A stretch of DNA of 64,000 bases from Acidobacteriota bacterium (GCA_019639175.1 JAHBSK010000001.1:124001-188000); one strand, 5' to 3'; shown: positions 32,121-43,256, numbered from the stretch's first letter. Notes: a model not told the origin generated them from the sequence alone. Made by a program: numbers and translations.

Positions 32121-34700
32121 ATGAAAACCAATATGATTGGAAAGAACGTGGCAAATAAGAGCAGGAATGAGCAGGTCCTATACGGAACGGCCTCCGCGCT
32201 CGCCATCGGCCTTATCGGCTATGCGTTCTATCTGACGGCCTCGCTCTCGCTTTTTGAATTTCTTCTGCTCGCTTCGTCCACACTCGTAACGATCCTGGTG
32301 GCCGGTTTCAGACTAACGATACCGGGCACCAGGATCAATGCGGATGCCAATACCGTCGCCGCGTTTTGGGGCGGTGTCTCGCTCGGCCCCGTCGGCGGGA
32401 TATTGCTGGCCGCGACCGCCGCGATAACCGGCAGGCTGCGGTTCGGAGGACGCGACAAGCATGACATTTTCGACATCTGTTCCGACATCGGAGCTTCATT
32501 CATCGGTGCGGTGATCTACGGACTCGCTCTGACAAATTTCACCGATCGCATTGAAATGGCCGGCCTCAACACGCTGCTGGTGCCGAATGAGGTCATTATT
32601 TCGGCCTTATTGATGGCCGCCGCTCATTTCAGCGTAAAGGCCGCCCTTCTTTTTGTCCGGCAGGGGACAGAGGCGGTGCGGAATCAAAAAGCGTCTTCGT
32701 GGGACGAGGTGGCCGCGATCCTCAGCTCATATCCTGTCAGCATACTCGGGACAATACTTTTATTCCTTGTGTTCAGGCATTACGGATTCGATTTCGGACT
32801 TGTGATAGTTCCGCTCGTTGTTATCGGAAACGTTGCGTACAAGATACATCTCCGCAGCCTGGCGGTTAAAACACATCAGATAAGAGAAGCAAGTCGGCTC
32901 CATTTGGCGACGGTAGAGGCACTTGCGACGGCGATAGATGCCCGCGATCAGGTCGGCACGGGCCACGTTCGCCGCACACAGATCTATGCGGTCGGATTGG
33001 GAAGGCTATTGGGCCTGTCCGAGGACGAGATAAGCGCCCTGCGGGCCGGTGCATTGCTGCACGACATAGGCAAACTTGCCGTACCCGATCACATTCTCAA
33101 TAAACCCGGACGCCTGACGCCGGCTGAGATGGAAAAGATGAAGATCCACGCCTCGGTCGGAGCCTCAATTCTGGAAAAGGTCGGCTTCACTTATCCGGTC
33201 GTGCCCACTGTTAAGTACCACCACGAATCGTGGGACGGAACCGGCTATCCCGAGGGCCTGAAGGGAAAACAGATACCGATAACGGCCCGAATCCTGACCA
33301 TTGCCGATGCCTTTGACACGCTTCGCGGCGACCGTCCCTATCGGGCCGCGATCACGCGTGAGGAGGCATGTGATTTTCTTCGTTCGCGCGCCGGGTCTCA
33401 GTACGACCCGGCATTGGTGCAGGTTTTCATAAAGAACCTCAAGGCGCTCGATGATGAGATAGCTGCGGCAGGGTTGTCGTATGAGAATACGCTGACGGCC
33501 GAAGGGCAGGCTGAGGAGCGGCCAAGTTATGTTGAACAGATTCAGCGTGCCAATCACGAGGTCTTCACGCTCTTCTCTCTGGCACGGGAGTTCAGTTCGT
33601 CGCTCAACCTTGGTGAAACGCTGTCGCTCTTTACGCAAAAGGTCGCGGCATTCGTTCCGTATGACACATGCGTAGTGTATCTTTTGGACGAATCCGACGA
33701 AACCGCCCGTGCAGCTTTTGTTGACGGACAGCACAAGCTCGAACTGACCGGCAAAAGGATCAGGGTCGGTGAAGGGGCCACCGGTTATGTCCTCAAAAAA
33801 CGAGCGTCGGTCGATAACGTCGATCCGTCACTTGATTTCGCTTTTTCGGACATGGAAGCGGTGCTTGATTTTACCGCAATGACCTCGCTGCCGCTTATCG
33901 CCGAGGAAAAGCTCATCGGCGCCGTGTCTCTGTACTCAAACTCAGTCGCCAGCTATCAGGATGAACATCTTCGCCTGCTGGAAACCGTTTCGCGCATTGC
34001 CGCTGACGCGATAGAAAAAGCATTGCGGCACGCCGAAGCTCAGGCCTATGCACTGACCGATCCGATGACCGGTTTGCCAAATTCACGAAGCCTTCAGATC
34101 GAATTTGACAAAGAGGTGATGCGGGCGGGACGCGGCGGAACCACATTTCAACTGCTGGTGCTCGACCTTGACGGCTTTAAGTCGGTCAATGACACATACG
34201 GCCATCGCGTCGGCGACGATATGCTGCGCGAGATAGCAAAGCTGATTCGCGGCCAGTTGCGGGAATATGATTTTCTGGCCCGTTACGGCGGCGATGAGTT
34301 CGTTGCCATCGTGCCCGACACGGACATGACCTATATGGAACGGCTCCGCAGAAGAATAGAGGACACGGTAGGAGCTTTCGCCATGCCGGTCGGCGGCGAC
34401 AAGTTCGCACAGGTCGGCATCAGCTTTGGCTCGGCAAGTTTTCCGACACAGGGCCAGAGTTTTGACGAACTTGTGGTCGTGGCGGACAAGGCGATGTATC
34501 GCTCAAAGGCCATAAATCGTCTTCGCAGCTCACGTACGGACGTCGATACAGAGGAACTGATCCCGGTCAGGGTCCTGGAGATCGAAGACCTTGAGAACAT
34601 GCCCGTTCCGCGGCCGTTAACATCGCCGTTTCTGAGCGACGACCTTGCCGCACATGACGGCGAGGAACAGTCGATAATTTCCTTTGCCACGATAACCTGA
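32121..34700 (+). CDS. Membrane HD-GYP / GAF / GGDEF protein (c-di-GMP turnover)
   Basis: 859 residues from the ATG at 32121; a GTG 48 bases earlier is possible. About six N-terminal membrane helices (25-240) form a sensor. The HD-GYP phosphodiesterase (about 265-450) has the metal site HDIGKLAVPDH and the HHESWDGTGYPEGL box. A GAF domain (about 490-640) and a GGDEF cyclase (about 660-825) follow, with RYGGDEF intact at 721-727. Both making and breaking c-di-GMP are therefore encoded in one chain. HD-GYP preceding GAF-GGDEF is not the usual domain order. It converges with the Omp85 gene. Confidence 0.9.
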   Translation: MKTNMIGKNVANKSRNEQVLYGTASALAIGLIGYAFYLTASLSLFEFLLLASSTLVTILVAGFRLTIPGTRINADANTVAAFWGGVSLGPVGGILLAATAAITGRLRFGGRDKHDIFDICSDIGASFIGAVIYGLALTNFTDRIEMAGLNTLLVPNEVIISALLMAAAHFSVKAALLFVRQGTEAVRNQKASSWDEVAAILSSYPVSILGTILLFLVFRHYGFDFGLVIVPLVVIGNVAYKIHLRSLAVKTHQIREASRLHLATVEALATAIDARDQVGTGHVRRTQIYAVGLGRLLGLSEDEISALRAGALLHDIGKLAVPDHILNKPGRLTPAEMEKMKIHASVGASILEKVGFTYPVVPTVKYHHESWDGTGYPEGLKGKQIPITARILTIADAFDTLRGDRPYRAAITREEACDFLRSRAGSQYDPALVQVFIKNLKALDDEIAAAGLSYENTLTAEGQAEERPSYVEQIQRANHEVFTLFSLAREFSSSLNLGETLSLFTQKVAAFVPYDTCVVYLLDESDETARAAFVDGQHKLELTGKRIRVGEGATGYVLKKRASVDNVDPSLDFAFSDMEAVLDFTAMTSLPLIAEEKLIGAVSLYSNSVASYQDEHLRLLETVSRIAADAIEKALRHAEAQAYALTDPMTGLPNSRSLQIEFDKEVMRAGRGGTTFQLLVLDLDGFKSVNDTYGHRVGDDMLREIAKLIRGQLREYDFLARYGGDEFVAIVPDTDMTYMERLRRRIEDTVGAFAMPVGGDKFAQVGISFGSASFPTQGQSFDELVVVADKAMYRSKAINRLRSSRTDVDTEELIPVRVLEIEDLENMPVPRPLTSPFLSDDLAAHDGEEQSIISFATIT

Positions 34701-34714
34701 GAGAATTCCCGCCG

Positions 34715-37700
34715 TTAGAAAGCCTGCGAGAATCTGAAATGAAGCTGACCCTGCTTTAGCCTGATAGTTGCAGGCGGACCGATGTCCTGCGGGATCAGAA
34801 ATGTTGGCGGTTTTAGCAGATAACCGTAATCAATGCCGAACTCGCCGCCGATGGGCGTTTTCAGCCTGAGGCCGATGCCGACGGTGTGCGTCCACTTTGC
34901 ATTGAGGTTGCGTCGAATGATGTCGGAATCGGGGACGCTTGCAGGCTTAAAGAGGTCGCCGACCCGCCGAAAGACATTTCCGCCGTCATAAAATCCGACC
35001 ATTCTGACGGAATTAGTAACCGGAACGCGGGCCTCGATATTCACGATGGCGAGAGCGTTGCCGCCTAGCGGTATCGTGAACGGATCAAGTGTGACCGGTT
35101 CGCCGTCGCTGTTGTGAAATGTTCCCTGCGGATCGATCACAACGCGAGGCCCGGCGGATTCAAACTCAAAACCGCGAAGCGTGTTGCCGCCGCCGGCAAA
35201 GAATCTTTCGCTAATGGGAAGCGTTTTTTCGATGTCAGGCAGCAATGATGAGGCAGGTACGTTAGGCCGCGAGAAAACGCTTGCCAGGCCAAGAATGCCT
35301 CTGGCCGCGATGGTCGTGTTCTTGAGTTTCGGAAAGGTGTAGTAATAGTTATACGACGCCTGAAACTTGTGAAAGCCGATATTGGCGCCCAACGCCGGAA
35401 CGGACACGTTGTATTCCGCCGTCAGGTAATCGCCGTCGGTCGGGTCGCTGGCATTGTAGCGGCACGGCTCGCCGGGTTCGCCGCGTGCGATGATGTCCAG
35501 GATCGAATATTCTATGCCGCAGCGGCGGCGCGTGTCGCGGACAAAGGTCGCTCCGAAGCCCGAAATGCGGACGCGGTCGTCGGGTTCAAGCAGTTCCTTT
35601 ATCAGCAGGCTTTGAATATTCGCAAGTCGGACATGCTCAAACCTGTATTTAAAGAACAAAATACTTCTGTCCTTGAGGCTGATGGTCTTGTTCGTTTCGG
35701 CTGAGAATGTCAGGCGGTCAAGCGTCGGGTCATCAGCCGGAGCGCCGAACTCGTCAACCGGATTTCCTTCCTCATCCAGCCGCTGCACGATCCCGAAAGT
35801 GCCGCGGTCAAACGCCGAGCGGAAGAAACGCGTCACGGTGGAATCCCGCTGATACTGGGCGGAGATGGTAAGCGGTGCAAAGCGGTCTTCGCCGTCACGC
35901 ATAAAACGCGGATCGACAAAATCGATCCCGACTATCTGCTGCCGCTGGCTCCAGCGTATCCTGCTGCCGCCCTGCCACAGGCTACCGAAAAGATTTAGGT
36001 GACGAATATCGACAAAGCCGCTCAGGCCAAGGTCGGTCGAAAATCCGCCGCCCCATTGGAGCAGCCTCGGCTTTTGCTCTTCCACCTCGACAAGAAGGTC
36101 ATACACCTTGTCACCGTCGGGCTTGTCCTCAGCCGGCCGAGTTCTGATGGAAACCCGTTCGAACGCGTCGGTTGAATAAAGGTTCTGTTCGCCGCGATAG
36201 ACGCCGCCCGACGTAAGCAGAGCGTCATGGCGAAAATTCAGCGTCCGCCGTATTGCCTTTTCTTTTGTTTTGACGTTTCCGGCGATATGGACATCGCCGA
36301 TGCGGACGGGCCTGCCTTCGTTCTGAACGTTGTAGATGACCTTAAATCGCGGCGATTCTGATTCGGAAGCGGCTCCGCTTCTGTCTATGGAGTAGGTGAC
36401 GTTGGCGTCAAAATATCCCTCGTTTGAATAAAAATCCGACAACGCCCGCTGCCCGTTGCGCACCCGTGCCATCGAAAAGTTCGTGCCTCTCAGGTTGGGC
36501 AGCTTTGACATCAGCACCGCGTCTGAAAAAGCTGTGTTCCCCTCGATCATCACATCCGAAACGATCGTTGCCGGGCCTTCTTCAACAACAAACGTGATGA
36601 TAAGGCTCTCGCCGTCCAGCGAAACACCCTGATTCACCCTCACTTCCGCGTCGCGATACCCGAGTTCGCGAAGCAGCGAACGAATGGTCGCGGCGTCTTC
36701 ATCAAGTATCCGCTGGCTGGTATATCCACGGCCATAGCCGAACAGCGGAATGATGCCGAGAATGTTCGCTTCCTGTGAACCGAGCGCGCTTTTTATGTCA
36801 TCGGCGGTAAATTGGGAAACGCCGCGAAGCCTGATGTCAACCAGTTTCAGGCGCCGGTTGAGGTCTGCCTGATATGTGACGGTGACGTTCTTGCCGGCAA
36901 GGTCGTTGCTTGTCAGCGCAGAGCAGACATAAGCCGTGTCATTGGGTATGACGGCGTCAGATTCTTCCAGCGGCGGATCGACCGAGCAAACAGCAGTGAC
37001 ATCGACAAAGAAATATCCGCGTTCCTGGTAATGGTTCTCCAGCCGTCTTTCGCCTTCGATGATGGCGGCATAGTCCAGCGTTCCGTCACGTTTTATCGGC
37101 AGCAGACGCCGCTGCGTGCTTTGGCCGACGCGGTCACGCTCTGCCTCGACGACCACTTCGACGGTCGGCCCGGCGTTGCCCGTAAGCCTCAGGTCAACCA
37201 GATCCGTTTCGCTGTCATAGATGATCCGCGGTTCCTCAAGCGTCGGCGCCAAAAATCCCTCTTTTTGAAGGTTCTCGCGAACTCTTTCAAGGTCGGCCGT
37301 GAGATGTTCCCGCGAAAATCCTGCGCCTGGTGAAAGCTTGAGGCCGCGCCGCAGCTTTTCGGCCTCGGCACCCAAAATATTTATCTGAAACTCGTTGACC
37401 TTTGCCTGCGGCCCGGCCGTCACGCGAAAGGTCACGGCAGCTTCGACCTCGTTCCCGATCTGTACAGGCTGCTGTTCAAAACGTGCCTCAGCACGATAAA
37501 ATCCGCGCTCACGCAGATATTCAACAATAAGATCCGCGTTCTGCTGGAGCAGCGACTGGTCGATGGTCGTACCGGGATCGAGCAGATTGAGGCGAAGCAA
37601 AAGCTCTGATTCGGTCAGGGAATTTTCAAGGGTATCGGTAATAATTATCGAAACGCGTTTTGCCACGATCTTTTGCCTGACCTTGAAAACAAGATCGACG

Positions 37701-38059
37701 CCGCCGCCCGATGATACGCCCGCGCTGACCTCAACGAATTCGACCAGCTTTGTATCGTAGATGCCCGCAATGGCATCGCGTATCCTGACCGAGGAGAAAT
37801 ACTCGCCGACGGTTCGTTCCGCGATCAGCAGAAAAGGTTCGGCCGCGGCCGGGTCAGAGTCTCGCCGTTCCAGTTGGATGGAAACGTCCTCGATCCTGCG
37901 TCCCTCGAATGACTGTTGAGCGAGGGCCGGAAACATAAACAAGAGGATGATAGCCGCAAATAAGACAAATTGCCCTTTATACGTGAAAACACGCGCGACG
38001 GCACGACGCGCCGGATCGGCAGCGGAGAGAATCGTTAGTATCTTTGTGAAAGGAAGCAT
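34715..38059 (-). CDS. Omp85-family outer-membrane protein with POTRA domains (BamA/TamA-like)
   Basis: 1114 residues from the ATG at 38059; an upstream ATG at 38119 would overlap tamB. A late signal sequence (FVLFAAIILLFMFPALAQ) is followed by a long periplasmic part with about five or six POTRA domains (about 50-610), and a C-terminal 16-strand barrel (about 650-1114) with FVRDTRR and a terminal Phe. Omp85 proteins insert or export outer-membrane proteins. Its position directly behind tamB suggests the TamA partner role; a general BamA is equally possible from sequence. Confidence 0.9.
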   Translation of the reverse strand: MLPFTKILTILSAADPARRAVARVFTYKGQFVLFAAIILLFMFPALAQQSFEGRRIEDVSIQLERRDSDPAAAEPFLLIAERTVGEYFSSVRIRDAIAGIYDTKLVEFVEVSAGVSSGGGVDLVFKVRQKIVAKRVSIIITDTLENSLTESELLLRLNLLDPGTTIDQSLLQQNADLIVEYLRERGFYRAEARFEQQPVQIGNEVEAAVTFRVTAGPQAKVNEFQINILGAEAEKLRRGLKLSPGAGFSREHLTADLERVRENLQKEGFLAPTLEEPRIIYDSETDLVDLRLTGNAGPTVEVVVEAERDRVGQSTQRRLLPIKRDGTLDYAAIIEGERRLENHYQERGYFFVDVTAVCSVDPPLEESDAVIPNDTAYVCSALTSNDLAGKNVTVTYQADLNRRLKLVDIRLRGVSQFTADDIKSALGSQEANILGIIPLFGYGRGYTSQRILDEDAATIRSLLRELGYRDAEVRVNQGVSLDGESLIITFVVEEGPATIVSDVMIEGNTAFSDAVLMSKLPNLRGTNFSMARVRNGQRALSDFYSNEGYFDANVTYSIDRSGAASESESPRFKVIYNVQNEGRPVRIGDVHIAGNVKTKEKAIRRTLNFRHDALLTSGGVYRGEQNLYSTDAFERVSIRTRPAEDKPDGDKVYDLLVEVEEQKPRLLQWGGGFSTDLGLSGFVDIRHLNLFGSLWQGGSRIRWSQRQQIVGIDFVDPRFMRDGEDRFAPLTISAQYQRDSTVTRFFRSAFDRGTFGIVQRLDEEGNPVDEFGAPADDPTLDRLTFSAETNKTISLKDRSILFFKYRFEHVRLANIQSLLIKELLEPDDRVRISGFGATFVRDTRRRCGIEYSILDIIARGEPGEPCRYNASDPTDGDYLTAEYNVSVPALGANIGFHKFQASYNYYYTFPKLKNTTIAARGILGLASVFSRPNVPASSLLPDIEKTLPISERFFAGGGNTLRGFEFESAGPRVVIDPQGTFHNSDGEPVTLDPFTIPLGGNALAIVNIEARVPVTNSVRMVGFYDGGNVFRRVGDLFKPASVPDSDIIRRNLNAKWTHTVGIGLRLKTPIGGEFGIDYGYLLKPPTFLIPQDIGPPATIRLKQGQLHFRFSQAF

Positions 38060-38090
38060 CTTTTGCTGTTCCGGCCCGGCGGTCGCCGTC

Positions 38091-41000
38091 CTAAAAACGC
38101 CTCCTGAAACGTACTTCAAAACTGAAACTGTTCCGTTCGCGGGTCACGTTGCTCAGCGATTGCTGTTCGTATTGCGCGACCAGCGACATTTTGTTCGACA
38201 GCCTGTATTCCAGCGCCAATACCTGATTTTGATCCTGTGACAGGTTGGTCGAATAGGTCACTCGCAGGTTGTTGTTTATCTGTCTGCCGACCGTCAGGCG
38301 TGCCGACGGGTTCAGCCTTTCGCCGGAGATGATCGGATCTATCTCGAACACGTTCAGGCCGAAAAGCCTGTCTGTCGCACGGCGGGCGGGTTCGTTTATG
38401 ATCGAATCCGTCAGCACCTCGGCCGCCGTATTGATGCCGGTCGAGGCCAGCGTGGGTATCCCTGATTCGGTGTTTGAAAGGCTGCCCGTCGTTACCAGCG
38501 AAACGACATCCTGCTGCGGCAGTGCCGGGCTGGAACGCACCGAGAAGTTAAGCGATTCGGTGTCCGTCAGCGAACCGGAAAGATTTACAAATATCTGATA
38601 GCCCTGTATCTCGGTCTCTGCCTGCAGGAATACCACGGGTTCTATCGTCGTGTTGGGCGGAAATTCCACAACGGCACGCTGAACGTCATAACGGTCCCTT
38701 CTGAAAAAGACCGTGCCGCTGTTGGCCGTTATGCGTCCTGATATTTGCGGATTGGATGTCGTGCCGGTCAGCCTCAGATCGGCGGAAGCTGTCAGGTCGG
38801 CGATATTGTTCCTTACTATCAGGGCATTGCGGCCTGATATTGTCAGATTAAAACGCGGAGCCAAACCGGTCGATGCCCCGCCTGAGAGCGAGCCTTCGCG
38901 ACGGCCGCTGATCAGGTCGGCGAGGTCTATGTCCTGGCTGTAAATACTGCGGCGGGCGAGTACCGTGCCGTCAATGAGTGTCGTCAGATTGCTCCCGATC
39001 CGCCGCCCCGAAATATCAAGCCGAACGTCGCCCGTGGTGATAAAATTTTCTGGCAGCGGAACCGTCACATTGCTGCCGACGACCGAAACGCGATAAGAGC
39101 CAAGGCTGAGGTCGTCATTGATAAGAGCGCCGCCCGTTGCCGTAAATTTACCGCCGCCAAGATAACCTGTCAGGCTGTCTATCTGAGCCTGATTGGACGT
39201 GAACAGGACGCGGCCCTGCAAGCGATCCATGCTGAGGCGACTGGCACCGATAAATGTGGCGAGGACGGCGTTCTCCAGATTGGCCGTTCCCGAAAGGCGT
39301 GCGGTCTTGTTGATCCCTGACAGCCTCATTGAGACAGTAGAAAATCCCGCAAAGAAAGTGTCAGCGGATGAAATGCCCGGAAAAACGTTGAGTATGGCAA
39401 GGTTGATGCGGCCGTCTATCGCCAGGTTGTTCATTCCGTTATCCGTCAGCGCCTTTGTGCCGGCGATGGTCAGGTTTGAACCTGCTCCTGAAAATCGGAC
39501 GCTCTGAAATTCGATCTCGCCGGTGCTGAAACGGACGGCAACAGGCTCGGTAGCGACAAGCGGCGTGTCCTGAAGCTGAAGCGAAAGCTGGCTGAAATTT
39601 GCCGACCCGGAAAGTCCCGCTGCCGAATAGACCACCTCGCCTTTTTCGTTGCGGCTTGCAAGGTTGCCGCCAAATTCGACCTTTCCGGTTCCGACGCCTT
39701 TGATGTCGATGCCGCGAAGCTGCGGAAGCAGGGCAAAGAACGGCCCAAGCTGGCTTTGGCTCATCACATGCTCAACGCGAAATGGCATATCGGGCGAGCC
39801 GAAGTTCACCGAACCGCTAAAGGTTTGCGGACGGTTTTCCATCATTGCGGTCAGGTCGGCGGTAAGCAGGTTGTTCACTGTGTTTCCCTTGAACGTGATC
39901 TCGCCGAAAGGGTTTTCGTTGATGACGACATCGCTTGCGGCTCCGTCAAACTGCACAAAAAATGTTGCGGGGTCGTTCGCATTGCCGCGAGCGGTCGCAT
40001 TCACCTTTGTCACGCCGGTTATCGACGGCATACTTTCGCTCGGCGGCAGGAACGAGAGCAGAAGCGGCAGCGGTATGTTGTCGCCGTCCAATTTCAGGTC
40101 AAACACGGAACTGGCGTGATCGTAAGAACCCGATGCGGTCAATTCGCCGCCGGATGCGGTGATGCCGGCTTTTTCTATTGTGATAAGCGTTCCGGAAAAT
40201 ACGGCCTTTGCCGAAAAACCGTCAAAAGGCTGGCCGCCCAATGTCCCGCTCGAGGCGGATATATTCACATCGCCGCGAGATTCGTTCGGAAGGCCTTCGA
40301 GCTTTATCGTGCCGGACGTTCTGCCGGTAAAATCACGCAGATTTTCGGGAAGGTCGGCAGGAAGAGCGGCAAGCAGGCTGCCCGCGTTCACGTCCGAAAG
40401 TGTGGCGTCAACTGAGATGTTGTTCGTTCCCGTGTAAGGGATATTTACTGCAAATGTGACGCTGCCGCCATCCGAAGCCGAAAGCCGTCCGTTGTCAATC
40501 GTCACGCCGGAAGTTCCGACATTTATGTCCGTACTCACCGCGCCGAGTTCGCGTCCGCGCATCGAAAGCGATGCAAGCGAGGCTCGCCCGTCGATCAGCG
40601 GCGAGGCGAGGCTGCCTGTAAGCCTGCCGTCAAATTGCAGATCTCCCGCCATCCTGACCTGGAATGTGTCAAGCTGTTCGGTAAGCGTCGGCGACACATT
40701 CAGAACGCGGACAAGGCGGTCGATCTCTTCCGCATCGGAAGAATCGAGTGCGATGTTCATATCTGAACGGTCTTCGCGCAGGTCAAATCGCCCCGATGCG
40801 GACAGCTCAGACCGTTCCGTTTTGAGCTGTGCGCGGTCAATGTTGAAAAGTCCCATGTCCGCCGCCAGTTCGACCGTTCCGTTTACGGGAATGCGGCCCT
40901 CAGTGTCGCTTCCGGCGTTGGCGGCTATGTCCGCCTTTATTCTGCCGCTTGTCGTCGAAAAGTCAGTGCCGTCAAATGAAAGATCGGCCGTGCCGTTGGT

Positions 41001-43220
41001 CGTGCCTTCAAAAGGAAACACGCGGCCTGCCTGCATCGCGATCAGTTTTGAAAGCTCAAGGCCTGTGAAATTAGCATTGATATTTGAACGGTTCCGTGTC
41101 GAAAACGCGATATTGCCGCTGCCTTCGACGCGTCCGTCCATTACCTCCGCGACCAGTTCGTTCAATTCGGCTCCGTCATTTGTCACGCTGACCAGCGCAC
41201 GAGCGTTGCCCAAAGGTATGCTGCCGATGATGCCGCCGCCGAGGCTCATATCCGCCGAGGCTCGATAGCGTCCCGACCTTTCGAGGACGTAAACGGGAGC
41301 GGCGATCTTTACATCTTCAAGCGTTCCGCCTTCGGGCAATGTGTCAGAACTCGCAAGCTGGACCGTTCCCGCGTCGATGTCTTCAGACCGTACTTCCACA
41401 CGTCCCTGCCGTATCGTCAGGCGGACACCGGCGACGTTAAGGCTGCCGAGAATGGCTCCGCCTGTTTCGAGTTTGGCAATACGAGTTTTGTTTGAATAAA
41501 TGACCGTTTCCGCAGCGTTATCTTTCAGCGTTACCGTTTCGGCATACAGGTCGTCGATGCGTGTGCCGTCGGCGTCCAGCCTTTCCGCCCGCAGATCGTT
41601 TGCCGAAAGGTCGATGGAATTCGGCTGATCTTTGAAACGGAAATCCTTTGCAGTCAGGTTTCTGAGCTTTGTGCCTTTTGCATTTGCTTCGGCAGCTTTC
41701 AAGCCCTCAATGTCGATGGTCGTCGAGTTGGGGGCGTCGCGAACCTTCAATTCCCGGCCTTCGATGTTTCGGATATCGTAATCCTCTGTTCTGAAAGCTC
41801 CGGCACGTGCCGAAGGCGCCGAGAGCGAGGTCACGTCGCCCTCTCTTGTAAGCCGCAGACCGGCGGTCGAAAGGTCGTCGATCTCAGTGTCCCCGACCGA
41901 GAACATCTGCGTCCTTGCGTTGCCGGCTGTTGCTGTCAGTTTTTTGTCTTTGAGTTCGGCAACGGCATCAGAAACGAAAAGGCCCGCCATGCCCAGACTG
42001 CCGAATTTTGCCGATGCCGCCTGAAGCTCGCCAACCCAGCGGAAATCGGTTCCCGTCCCGCGAACATTTCCGGCGATCTTTGGAAATTCGATGCGGAAAT
42101 CCTCGAACGTCAGCAGTTCGGCGACCGCTCGCCCGTTTGCATCATAGTTCAAATTTGTTCCGGCAACGGTAGCTTCAATATCAATTCCCTTGAGATAAAT
42201 GCCGTCAGCCGACAGAGATTCTGAATCTATCCTGCCGTCAATGCGATAATTCTCGCCGCTTCCGCTTACCTTGCCCATGAAATTGCCTATGCCGCTAATG
42301 GCGGTTCCGAGCGGGAACGTGGTTGAGGTCTGCGTCAGGTCAACGGTGGATTCGATGTTCAGGTCGTATATGATCCGGCTCCAGTCCGTTATCGTTCCCG
42401 AAAGTGCCGATGTGCCGACAGGCGTGTCTATTCGAAGTTCCGTTATTTGAGCGCCTTCGCGGTTAAATGATCCGTTCGACCGGATGTTTATCTCATTGAG
42501 GACACTTTCGTCGTAAATGAAGCGTGAGTTTGTTGATGCGACCTCGAACTTGTAATTCTTTTCTTCGTCGGGAACTCCGGCGTCCTCAGGCTCAAAGAAC
42601 GCCTGAATATTGTTCGCATCGCCGGAAATCTTTCGCGAAACGTCGCCGACGTGAACAATGCTGTCCGTAAGGCGAAGTTTCATTGACGTATATCGAAAGC
42701 TGATGCTTGATTCGCCTTCCTCTTCGACAAAGGTCAGGTTTGAGAAGTTCGACCGCCCGTTCTCATCAAATTTTACCCAAACCTCTGCGCCTTCGATGTC
42801 GGTCGTGTCAATGCTGATCTCACGGCTTAGCTGCCACGCCAAAAGATCGGAGATGGTAAGCCCGAGATAGCCTCGGCGGATGAAGATGAGCTTTTCGCCG
42901 GATACCTTGTCGTTAAATGTGGCATTCCTTAGCTCAAGGGCGAGCGGCGAAACCGTGAGCCTGAGCGAATCCGTGCTGAAATCTACTCCGATGTCAGAGA
43001 GCTTAGAGACGAACTGATCTTTGATATATGTGTCCAGGACGCCGTATCTGTATGCCACAAGCCCGACGATCGCCAAAAGAACGCAAACACCGCCCACGGC
43101 CGCAAGCGCCGCCAGCACTCGTCGCCGCGAAAGGAAGCTCCGTTTTTTTGGTGCTGGCGATTTAGCTGCCGGTTCCTCAACGGTCATTTCACTTTGGTTT
43201 TCGCTCTTTTCTTCCGACAT
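38091..43220 (-). CDS. tamB: TamB-family translocation and assembly module
   Basis: 1709 residues. A short cytoplasmic N-terminus rich in Lys, a single membrane helix (about 30-55: RVLAALAAVGGVCVLLAIVG), a very long repetitive beta-helix-like middle, and the DUF490 C-terminal domain (about 1340-1709, ending FEVRFRRRF). AsmA-like TamB proteins bridge the periplasm, move phospholipids to the outer membrane and help insert outer-membrane proteins. Length is slightly above the E. coli protein. It is upstream of the Omp85 gene, 32 bases apart. Confidence 0.93.
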   Translation of the reverse strand: MSEEKSENQSEMTVEEPAAKSPAPKKRSFLSRRRVLAALAAVGGVCVLLAIVGLVAYRYGVLDTYIKDQFVSKLSDIGVDFSTDSLRLTVSPLALELRNATFNDKVSGEKLIFIRRGYLGLTISDLLAWQLSREISIDTTDIEGAEVWVKFDENGRSNFSNLTFVEEEGESSISFRYTSMKLRLTDSIVHVGDVSRKISGDANNIQAFFEPEDAGVPDEEKNYKFEVASTNSRFIYDESVLNEINIRSNGSFNREGAQITELRIDTPVGTSALSGTITDWSRIIYDLNIESTVDLTQTSTTFPLGTAISGIGNFMGKVSGSGENYRIDGRIDSESLSADGIYLKGIDIEATVAGTNLNYDANGRAVAELLTFEDFRIEFPKIAGNVRGTGTDFRWVGELQAASAKFGSLGMAGLFVSDAVAELKDKKLTATAGNARTQMFSVGDTEIDDLSTAGLRLTREGDVTSLSAPSARAGAFRTEDYDIRNIEGRELKVRDAPNSTTIDIEGLKAAEANAKGTKLRNLTAKDFRFKDQPNSIDLSANDLRAERLDADGTRIDDLYAETVTLKDNAAETVIYSNKTRIAKLETGGAILGSLNVAGVRLTIRQGRVEVRSEDIDAGTVQLASSDTLPEGGTLEDVKIAAPVYVLERSGRYRASADMSLGGGIIGSIPLGNARALVSVTNDGAELNELVAEVMDGRVEGSGNIAFSTRNRSNINANFTGLELSKLIAMQAGRVFPFEGTTNGTADLSFDGTDFSTTSGRIKADIAANAGSDTEGRIPVNGTVELAADMGLFNIDRAQLKTERSELSASGRFDLREDRSDMNIALDSSDAEEIDRLVRVLNVSPTLTEQLDTFQVRMAGDLQFDGRLTGSLASPLIDGRASLASLSMRGRELGAVSTDINVGTSGVTIDNGRLSASDGGSVTFAVNIPYTGTNNISVDATLSDVNAGSLLAALPADLPENLRDFTGRTSGTIKLEGLPNESRGDVNISASSGTLGGQPFDGFSAKAVFSGTLITIEKAGITASGGELTASGSYDHASSVFDLKLDGDNIPLPLLLSFLPPSESMPSITGVTKVNATARGNANDPATFFVQFDGAASDVVINENPFGEITFKGNTVNNLLTADLTAMMENRPQTFSGSVNFGSPDMPFRVEHVMSQSQLGPFFALLPQLRGIDIKGVGTGKVEFGGNLASRNEKGEVVYSAAGLSGSANFSQLSLQLQDTPLVATEPVAVRFSTGEIEFQSVRFSGAGSNLTIAGTKALTDNGMNNLAIDGRINLAILNVFPGISSADTFFAGFSTVSMRLSGINKTARLSGTANLENAVLATFIGASRLSMDRLQGRVLFTSNQAQIDSLTGYLGGGKFTATGGALINDDLSLGSYRVSVVGSNVTVPLPENFITTGDVRLDISGRRIGSNLTTLIDGTVLARRSIYSQDIDLADLISGRREGSLSGGASTGLAPRFNLTISGRNALIVRNNIADLTASADLRLTGTTSNPQISGRITANSGTVFFRRDRYDVQRAVVEFPPNTTIEPVVFLQAETEIQGYQIFVNLSGSLTDTESLNFSVRSSPALPQQDVVSLVTTGSLSNTESGIPTLASTGINTAAEVLTDSIINEPARRATDRLFGLNVFEIDPIISGERLNPSARLTVGRQINNNLRVTYSTNLSQDQNQVLALEYRLSNKMSLVAQYEQQSLSNVTRERNSFSFEVRFRRRF

Positions 43221-43256
43221 TATTGTTCAGAAAACACCTCGGCCTTTGCCGACATT

